Assembly (NCBI RefSeq): GCF_934371575.1
Contig: NZ_CAKRNY010000036.1
Coordinates: 1 to 39,468, forward strand
Direction: 5' to 3'
Source: an uncultured Blautia sp.
GTDB lineage: Bacteria; Bacillota; Clostridia; Lachnospirales; Lachnospiraceae
DNA: 39,468 nucleotides
Part shown: positions 33,785 to 39,468 of the stretch, in pieces
Numbering within the stretch: the first letter of the stretch is position 1
Layout: the number at the start of each line of letters is the position of its first letter
Notes under the pieces: generated by a model
The model's database searches: none
What the model saw: the letters and a program-made list of their open reading frames with translations, nothing else
Told to the model about the DNA's origin: nothing
Made by a program: the position numbers and the translations under genes

Positions 33785-36775
33785 ATGGGAGAAATACAAA
33801 AGGTATCAAATACAGATATTGTTGAATCACAGGAAGTAACGGTAAATGATCGGCTGGAAATTATAGAAGAGCGAATGCGTAAAAGGTATTTAGCACGTTT
33901 GACAGAAATGGAGATTGCATCAGTTAGCTCTTTACTTCCATTGGAAGAAGATCTGATTGATAATGTTCGAATCTATAAGGTTACGGAGATGGTTTATCAG
34001 AAAGGAGAATCTGCAACAGATAAATTTACAACGGTATTTAATACTCTTTCTACATACAATGCTTCTGTATTTATTATTATTGATTCAGATGGAAGAAATA
34101 CGGATTTTTATATAGGAGTCAGAAATAACGAAAAGGATCCATCATTGAAAAGATCTTCGGTTACTTTGGGCGATACATTGAAAAATACATTAATTGGTCA
34201 TTTTCCAGGGATTAAAATTGAGAATGAGAATCGTTCCAGAATAGCTGATCTTTCCAGAAAAATATCGAATCAGCATAATGTTGCATCGGTAAGTGTGGTT
34301 GGTAGCAGTAAGACTTCGAAAGAACAATCCAATGAACAGTTTGTTCAGGGACTTGAGAAATTGGCATTAGCGATGGAAGGACGTCAGTATATTGGAATGA
34401 TCATTGCGGAAAGTCAGACTTCAAAACAAGTACAGAAGATCAGAAAAGATTATCAGGAATTATATACGCGATTGTCTCCGTATCAGAAAGTTCAGTTTTC
34501 TACGAATGAATCGCAGGGTACAAATAAAAGCAAATCTTTTGGAGAAATGAGTGGAAAACAAAAGGCTGCGATGATTGGTAGTGCAGCAGTCTCGTTGGCA
34601 GGAGCAATCAGTGGAGCTGTTATCGGAAAACCTGGAGCTGTTGGAGCAATGATTGGAAGCCAGGTGGCAGGACAATTAAATGGATTTATTTCTTCACTGG
34701 CACCCAACGAACAAATAACAAAAAGTACCGGTTCTTCTACTTCCACTACAACAGAAAATAAAACTATTACAGATCTTCTTCAGCTTATTGATGGAGCTCT
34801 CAAAAGAACAAACGAATTTGACAGTTATGGTATGTGGAATGTAGCAGGATATTTTGTCTCAGATGATATGTCTGCTGCGGAGATTGCAGCAAGTAATTAT
34901 CGATCTCTTATGAACGGTGAAACATCTGGACGAGAAGTTTCAGCTATTAATTCCTGGAGAAACAATAATCCTTATCTTATGGGAAAATTTTCCGATTTAA
35001 CAACGTATTTATCAAGATTTGTTCATCCACGATTTGTATATGGAAATAATGAGTCAGATGTTATTCTGACAGACGCAACGACTTCCATAAGTGGTAAAGA
35101 ATTAGGACTTCATCTTGGATTGCCAAGAGCAACCGTGTCGGGATTGCCTGTTATTGAACATGCAGAATTTGGAAAGGAAGTAACGACTTATCAACTGTTT
35201 TCCGGGAAAAAAGAACTGCGACCGGAAGAACGAATGACTCTTGGAAAAGTATTTGATCTTGGCCGGATAACTAAAAAGGTGGTAGAACTGGAAAATAAGA
35301 GTCTGAATATGCACACATTTATTACTGGTTCCACTGGGTCAGGTAAAAGTAATACAGTATATCAGATGCTGACAGAACTTCATCAGGATAAAATCCCGTT
35401 TTTAGTTGTGGAACCGGCAAAAGGTGAATATAAAGATGTATTTGGTCATTGGGATGATGTGAATGTGTATTCTACAAATCCAAATGTAGCAGCATTAATT
35501 AATCTGAACCCATTCAAATTCCCGGACAGTATCCATGTGTTGGAGCATATTGATGGTCTGGTTGAGATTTTTAGTGTTTGCTGGCCAATGTATGATGCAA
35601 TGCCGGCGTTCTTTAAGGATGCGATACTGAAATCTTATGAAGCTGTTGGATGGGATCTGGGCTCATCTACTTTTGAAGGCGTTGAAGTGGAGTATCCGGA
35701 TTTTGAGGTTTTAACAGAACAGTTGAATGAATTGATTGAAAATTCCGATTATGCTTCTGATATTAAATCAAACTACAGAGGTGCTTTGGTCACAAGAGTA
35801 AAATCACTGACAGTTGGGTTGAATAAATTTATTTTTACAACGAATCAGACACCGTATGAAAATCTGTTTGACGAAAATTGTATTCTGGATATCAGTCGTG
35901 TAAAATCAGGAGAAACAAAGGCTTTGATCATGGGGCTTATTGTCTATATTTTGAATGAGTATCGCGTGGATCGTAAGACATCTAATAATAATGGTCTGAA
36001 ACATATCACAGTATTAGAAGAGGCACATAATCTCCTGAAAAATACGACGGGAGGCGGAGAATCAGAACTCGTTGGAAAATCTGTAGAAATTCTGACACAG
36101 ACAATCGCGGAGATTCGAACATACGGAGAAGGATTTATTATTGTTGATCAGTCTCCTTCGTCTGTTGATATTGCTGCTATTAAAAACACAAACACCAAAA
36201 TCGTCCTTCGAACCCCGGAGGCAAATGACAGAGAAGCGGTTGGAAGATCTATGGGATTAAATGAAGAACAGGTGAATGAGATTGCCAAATTACCGAGTGG
36301 AGTTGCCGTTGTATACCAGAACAACTGGGTAAGCCCGGTGTTGACGTTGGTGGATAAGGCAGAGGTGGAGGAGATTCCGTATTCACAAAAAGAAAAAGGT
36401 CATATATGCACTGCTCGTTTAGCACGATCAATTATTATTAAAATGCTTATGCAGCCATGGATACAATCAAAGTCAATGGATGAGAGTAAAATATATTCTG
36501 CATTAAAAATATTGGATATTACTAGAAAAACACGTAATAACATTAAGTCTTTAGCTGAAGATTATTTGCTTTTTGGTGGTCAGTTAATATGGAAGAAAGA
36601 GGACATTTTCTTCCTGAAACAATTGTTAATGGAGATTCTAGGATTGGATGATAAACAAATTGCTGGAATATCATCTGTTGAAGAATTACAAAAACGTATA
36701 AAATTAAAAACTCAGGGAATGACAGCAGCAAATATAAAGGAAATTTGTTTTATACTTACGACTACGGAGGAATGA
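33785..36775 (+). CDS. HerA/DUF87-type P-loop ATPase with embedded glycine zipper
   Basis: This 996-aa protein has residues 1-240 as an N-terminal alpha/beta domain (ASVFIIIDSDGRNTDFYIGV) of unknown type. Residues 255 to about 300 are a Gly/Ala-rich hydrophobic stretch with repeated small-residue spacing (AAVSLAGAISGAVIG, GAVGAMIGSQVAG), a glycine zipper able to enter a membrane. The motor follows: Walker A GSTGSGKS (515-522), LVVEPAKGEYKDVF, Walker B VLEEAHNLL (E745, E746), and the DQSPSSVDIAAIKNTN block typical of HerA/VirB4-like hexameric translocases. The LGLPRATVSGLPV segment before the motor is typical of this ATPase group. No NurA, SIR2 or DUF4297 partner is adjacent. RBS GAGAGGA. DNA or protein translocation at a membrane is inferred. 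Confidence 0.82.
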   Translation: MGEIQKVSNTDIVESQEVTVNDRLEIIEERMRKRYLARLTEMEIASVSSLLPLEEDLIDNVRIYKVTEMVYQKGESATDKFTTVFNTLSTYNASVFIIIDSDGRNTDFYIGVRNNEKDPSLKRSSVTLGDTLKNTLIGHFPGIKIENENRSRIADLSRKISNQHNVASVSVVGSSKTSKEQSNEQFVQGLEKLALAMEGRQYIGMIIAESQTSKQVQKIRKDYQELYTRLSPYQKVQFSTNESQGTNKSKSFGEMSGKQKAAMIGSAAVSLAGAISGAVIGKPGAVGAMIGSQVAGQLNGFISSLAPNEQITKSTGSSTSTTTENKTITDLLQLIDGALKRTNEFDSYGMWNVAGYFVSDDMSAAEIAASNYRSLMNGETSGREVSAINSWRNNNPYLMGKFSDLTTYLSRFVHPRFVYGNNESDVILTDATTSISGKELGLHLGLPRATVSGLPVIEHAEFGKEVTTYQLFSGKKELRPEERMTLGKVFDLGRITKKVVELENKSLNMHTFITGSTGSGKSNTVYQMLTELHQDKIPFLVVEPAKGEYKDVFGHWDDVNVYSTNPNVAALINLNPFKFPDSIHVLEHIDGLVEIFSVCWPMYDAMPAFFKDAILKSYEAVGWDLGSSTFEGVEVEYPDFEVLTEQLNELIENSDYASDIKSNYRGALVTRVKSLTVGLNKFIFTTNQTPYENLFDENCILDISRVKSGETKALIMGLIVYILNEYRVDRKTSNNNGLKHITVLEEAHNLLKNTTGGGESELVGKSVEILTQTIAEIRTYGEGFIIVDQSPSSVDIAAIKNTNTKIVLRTPEANDREAVGRSMGLNEEQVNEIAKLPSGVAVVYQNNWVSPVLTLVDKAEVEEIPYSQKEKGHICTARLARSIIIKMLMQPWIQSKSMDESKIYSALKILDITRKTRNNIKSLAEDYLLFGGQLIWKKEDIFFLKQLLMEILGLDDKQIAGISSVEELQKRIKLKTQGMTAANIKEICFILTTTEE

Positions 36776-36779
36776 GTAC

Positions 36780-38321
36780 ATGTTGATAGATAGTATTGAA
36801 GCTCGAGGAATGCAAGGTGAACAACTGGATATTAAAAAACAATTAAAAGCGCTAAATACTGAATTGGGAACAGTTGTAAAACCAATGGACTGGTGTTATC
36901 AGAGATTAAATCCTTCGGTTGATGCGAAAATATCAAAAATGCTTGACATAGATAATACAGCAATAGTTACTTCATTACGTTCAACAGTGATGGATTCGAC
37001 AAAAGAGATGTTATATGGAGTGGAACAGAATGGTTTCAAAACGATGGGTCTTGCTGACGTAGCTAAATGGAAATTGGATAAAACCTCAAAATACTATAAA
37101 ACTAATGTGAAACAACAATCCGGTTATGCTGCTGAAATTGTTTCAACATATAAAGAAAATCTTATGTCAAAGGCGAAAGGATTGGATGTTACTACTTATA
37201 GGGCAGATGATTTACCGGAGTTATTTAAAAAGAATGATCAATATGTTGATAAAGTCAGAATGAATAGTAACAAAGAAATTTTGGAACGCATTCAAACAAA
37301 ATTTGTTGGGAAAAATGGGAAAGAATGGGTATCCAAAATGATGTCTCCTAAATTTGAAAAATATTTGGAAGGCAACCATGTTGATAAATTAGAGTGCCCG
37401 AAGGATTATTATGGAGAGATAAAAACCACAATTTCAGAAAAAATACCAAAATTAGAACAGCAGCTAGAGCGAGTAAAAACAGATGGGAAAAATGATGTTG
37501 CTGAAAACATACAAAAGAAGATTGATAAACTTAATAAAATCGATCAAATGGTCGAACAAAGTAACACAACTTCAAAAGAAGCGACATTTGCAAGATTGCA
37601 TCCTAAATGCGCAGCAGCTAAAATCTTCTCTTCTGAAACGGCAAAGTTAGCTAATGCCGAAGGATTAAAATCAGGTGCCGTTACTGCTGGTTTAACGTTT
37701 ACAGTTTCAACAGTAGACAACGTCAAATCGTATATGAGAGGAGATATTTCTGCAGAAGATATGGTAAAAGATATCACAAAAGAAACTGCGGCAGCGGGAG
37801 CTCTGGGATATGGTACAGCATTTATTAGTGAGGCTGTATCACAGACTATGAAAGGTGCTTCTAGTCAATTGATTAGAAAGGCAGGTGGGTCTTGTTTACC
37901 GGCTAATGTTGTTTCTTTTGCAATAGAATCATATGATTCAATATCCGATTTTGCTCAAGGGAAAATTGATGGATCGGAATTGGCATACGATCTTGGTGAA
38001 AATGCAACTTCCATTACAGGGGCAACGATTGGTGCAAAAGTAGGTGGAGCGCTTGGAACAGCTGTAGGAGGACCAGTAGGTTGTGCAGCTGGTAGTATCG
38101 TTGGCGGTATGATAGGTTGCGCAGTGACATCTGAAGCATATGCTACTGCAGTAGATAAAGGTCTTGACACAGCTGAGATGGCAGCGAAAAAAGCAGGAGA
38201 TTTTGCACAAAATACAATTGATACTATAAAAGATATTGCGCCAGAAAAGGTAAGCGATGTGGCAAATGCATTTAACGATTTTATCAGTGATAATAAACTT
38301 CCAATAACAATACATATATAA
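36780..38321 (+). CDS. Glycine-zipper protein, third gene of the HerA unit
   Basis: This 513-aa protein of unknown family starts four bases after the HerA gene stop behind CGGAGG. Residues 1-290 are helical and charged (KIPKLEQQLERVKTDGKND coiled coil). Residues of about 295-370 contain apolar helices (GAVTAGLTFTVSTV, AAAGALGYGTAFISEAV). Residues of about 407-460 are a strong glycine zipper (GATIGAKVGGALGTAVGGPVG, then GSIVGGMIG), the kind of segment found in pore formers, phage tape-measure proteins and polymorphic toxins. It repeats the zipper theme of the preceding ATPase, which suggests both contact the same membrane or each other. A membrane-acting effector or channel is the best inference; no known toxin domain is visible. 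Confidence 0.7.
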   Translation: MLIDSIEARGMQGEQLDIKKQLKALNTELGTVVKPMDWCYQRLNPSVDAKISKMLDIDNTAIVTSLRSTVMDSTKEMLYGVEQNGFKTMGLADVAKWKLDKTSKYYKTNVKQQSGYAAEIVSTYKENLMSKAKGLDVTTYRADDLPELFKKNDQYVDKVRMNSNKEILERIQTKFVGKNGKEWVSKMMSPKFEKYLEGNHVDKLECPKDYYGEIKTTISEKIPKLEQQLERVKTDGKNDVAENIQKKIDKLNKIDQMVEQSNTTSKEATFARLHPKCAAAKIFSSETAKLANAEGLKSGAVTAGLTFTVSTVDNVKSYMRGDISAEDMVKDITKETAAAGALGYGTAFISEAVSQTMKGASSQLIRKAGGSCLPANVVSFAIESYDSISDFAQGKIDGSELAYDLGENATSITGATIGAKVGGALGTAVGGPVGCAAGSIVGGMIGCAVTSEAYATAVDKGLDTAEMAAKKAGDFAQNTIDTIKDIAPEKVSDVANAFNDFISDNKLPITIHI

Positions 38322-38336
38322 TTTTAGAGTATGTAC

Positions 38337-38386
38337 AATATGGTGTAGCTTATAATTTGAAACAGGATTGTAATCTACACCATATT
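38337..38386 (+). terminator. Hairpin after the HerA unit
   Basis: AATATGGTGTAG (38337-38348) and CTACACCATATT (38375-38386) are exact reverse complements over a 26-nt loop, 16 bases after the stop codon. The following bases are AT-rich but not a clean T-run, so termination is likely but not certain. Confidence 0.55.
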
Positions 38387-38401
38387 TATGAAATTATACG
38401 T

Positions 38402-38430
38402 TGACACAAGCAATTTGCTATATTAAAATG
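38402..38430 (+). promoter_or_regulatory. Promoter of the small HTH gene
   Basis: A consensus TTGACA (38402-38407), a 17-bp spacer and TAAAAT (38425-38430) make a strong sigma-A promoter. An AACGCATTGCG element follows near 38442-38453, placed where a repressor would block initiation. Confidence 0.7.
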
Positions 38431-38440
38431 ATAGGAAATA

Positions 38441-38702
38441 ACGCATTGCGCTAGTTTTGAGGAGAGAAAATGGGGAGAGGAAAAGAAGTCAAAGAATTAC
38501 GTGAAAAGATGGGAATGAATCGGAGAGAATTTAGTGATTATTATGGAATTCCGTATCGAACGGTTCAGGATTGGGAAGCAGAGAAGAGAGAACTTCCGGA
38601 TTATTTGTTAAGATTGATGAAATATCGGGCGGAAATTGAGAAAAGAGTTGCAGAAAAAGAGAAATAGTTTTATTTTAACCTTTATATAACGCAATGCGTT
38701 TA
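38441..38702. promoter_or_regulatory. Two matching palindromes flanking the small HTH gene
   Basis: AACGCATTGCGCT lies near 38442-38455 just after the promoter, and AACGCAATGCGTT near 38689-38701 between the HTH gene and the next gene. The second is a perfect 13-bp palindrome around one central base, and the first matches it except at its right edge. They look like two operators for the HTH protein encoded between them. Confidence 0.6.
38470..38667 (+). CDS. Small XRE-type HTH protein
   Basis: This 65-aa protein is essentially a lone helix-turn-helix: MNRREFSDYYGIPYRTVQDWEAEKRELP, followed by a short helix (DYLLRLMKYRAEIEKRVAEKE). The Y-R-T-V-Q-D-W-E recognition helix is a form common in Lachnospiraceae small regulators placed ahead of a second small gene. 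RBS GAGGAGAG. With the two palindromes around it, an autorepressor, possibly antitoxin-like, is the natural reading. The gene lies right after the HerA unit and may or may not regulate it. Confidence 0.8.
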   Translation: MGRGKEVKELREKMGMNRREFSDYYGIPYRTVQDWEAEKRELPDYLLRLMKYRAEIEKRVAEKEK

Positions 38703-38725
38703 AAAGCGCGATTGAGGAGGAAAAT

Positions 38726-39031
38726 TTGGAGAGAAAAGTAAATGTAATTGAAGATCTTGATGGTCAGAAAACAGTATTTATTCATGATATTTTATTTAAG
38801 GGGAAACGGTCAGTAAACTGGAATGAAGTTGAAGCATATTTGAGACAATATGTTGGAGAATTCTATCAAATAGAAGATTGTAATAAAATTGTATATATTG
38901 GAAATGATCTTCCAGATGAATATGCACATTCTGGGTATACAAGAATTTTAAAAGGCGCAAATGCAAAAGCCAAAGCTAATGCAGCACAAGGTTTACCAGA
39001 ATTACTAGAAATTGCAACTAATGAAACATAG
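38726..39031 (+). CDS. Conserved-looking 101-aa protein, probably truncated
   Basis: The start codon is TTG at 38726, supported by GAGGAGG five bases upstream and by the lack of any ATG. The segment VNWNEVEAYLRQYVGEFYQI, then IVYIGNDLPDEYAHS, then LKGANAKAKANAAQGLPELLEIAT is a pattern I remember from longer Lachnospiraceae proteins (roughly twice this length) that sit behind small HTH genes. Here the frame ends at TAG soon after EIAT, so the C-terminal half seems lost. It pairs with the upstream HTH gene and may be a toxin-like or mobile-element partner. The truncation fits the IS66 debris just downstream. Function is unknown. Confidence 0.6.
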   Translation: MERKVNVIEDLDGQKTVFIHDILFKGKRSVNWNEVEAYLRQYVGEFYQIEDCNKIVYIGNDLPDEYAHSGYTRILKGANAKAKANAAQGLPELLEIATNET

Positions 39032-39067
39032 TAAGTAGGTAATCATCCGTATATTGACATTTTATGA

Positions 39068-39120
39068 AAGCCATCTGATACTGTTTCTGGCTGTCTGCCA
39101 GATTCTATATCAGATGGCTT
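39068..39120. terminator. Long two-tier hairpin between convergent genes
   Basis: AAGCCATCTGATA (39068-39080) pairs perfectly with TATCAGATGGCTT (39108-39120). Inside, TCTGGC (39086-39091) pairs with GCCAGA (39097-39102). It lies between the 101-aa gene and the IS66 fragment on the other strand, with A/T-rich flanks on both sides. It could be a bidirectional terminator or the end structure of the insertion element. Confidence 0.65.
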
Positions 39121-39124
39121 AGTA

Positions 39125-39468
39125 TTATTTTTTTAGTTTGGTACGGCAGTATTCCGGAAGATCCTCTGACCATGGAAGCAGTTTCTTTAATTCTTCCTCT
39201 TTAGGAAAAGCTCCCATTTTTCTGAGTCCATCCAATATATAAGTCAGATATGCATATGGTTTCAGATGGTTCAGAAGTGCCGTTTCTGTAATGCTGTAAA
39301 CAAGGGCACTGGCATCTGCTCCCCGTACACTTTTGGCAAACAGCCAGTTGCGGCGTCCTACTGCAAAGTTTTTCAATGCACGTTCTGCACTTTATCTTCA
39401 TATAAGGATAAGCCTCCTTATCCACAGGGTATTTTTATCCTCATCTTTTGCCCAACATAGCATAAATC
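39125..39468 (-). pseudogene. tnpC: IS66-family transposase C-terminal fragment, frameshifted
   Basis: On the - strand the encoded end is SAERALKNFAVGRRNWLFAKS, then ADASALVYSITETALLNHLKPYAYL, then KKLLPWSEDLPEYC. These are the conserved last ~85 residues of IS66 TnpC transposases, including the Glu of the DDE triad in AERALKNF. Immediately upstream (39392-39394) an in-frame TAA interrupts, while the preceding coding text (KEAYPYMK) continues in another frame. This indicates a frameshift. The window ends before the rest can be judged. It marks the right edge of the island with mobile-element debris. Confidence 0.8.

Noticed and set aside
1..39468. CRISPR array, tRNA, rRNA or retron RNA
   Set aside because: No regularly spaced direct repeats, no cloverleaf-like gene ending, and no reverse transcriptase frame were seen on reading both strands; a tRNAscan/CRISPR search was not possible here.

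Overview
The window looks like a chromosomal segment of a gut Firmicute, most likely Lachnospiraceae (Blautia/Ruminococcus-like). The reasons are moderate GC in the left third, AGGAGG-type ribosome sites, a bile-salt-hydrolase-like gene, a PhoP-type Pho box, and IS66/IS21 relics. The family assignment is an inference from style and recognised proteins, not from a marker gene.

Left part (1-11.5 kb), ordinary metabolic and regulatory genes: a protease-less Lon-type AAA+ ATPase with an Asn in Walker B; a NodB-fold polysaccharide deacetylase-like protein; a PanE-like reductase fused to a HAD phosphatase; a choloylglycine (bile salt) hydrolase whose stop codon lies inside a long inverted-repeat element; a convergent zinc-ribbon membrane protein; a MarR regulator translationally coupled to a TSUP exporter; a GNAT acetyltransferase; a Na+/phosphate cotransporter with PhoU domain behind a multi-repeat Pho box; and a DUF3786 protein.

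Right part (11.7-39.4 kb), a dense defence island, mostly more AT-rich and all on the + strand: (i) an SF2 helicase with a predicted N-terminal nuclease fold, paired with a winged-helix protein carrying a FokI-like cleavage domain; (ii) an AT-rich metallo-beta-lactamase / trypsin-like protease / SMC-like zinc-hook ATPase cassette, recalling Lamassu or ABC-3C systems; (iii) a scar with an IS21 istA fragment, a decayed second helicase and a ~94-bp duplicate of the end of the FokI-like gene; (iv) a PLD-helicase (DUF3427 type) with a NUDIX hydrolase; (v) an ATPase + HNH nuclease pair of Septu (PtuA/PtuB) type; (vi) an XRE regulator with a palindrome on its promoter and a PNPOx-like flavoprotein; (vii) a tightly coupled three-gene unit: an unrecognised coiled-coil protein, a HerA/DUF87-type ATPase with an embedded glycine zipper, and a glycine-zipper protein; (viii) a small HTH gene between two matching palindromes, a truncated-looking partner, and a frameshifted IS66 transposase end.

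The best candidates for undescribed biology are unit (vii) and pair (i). Cassette (ii) is an unusual variant of a recognisable theme. The ~94-bp duplication 8,075 bp apart brackets cassette (ii) and the relics, and points to how this island was assembled.
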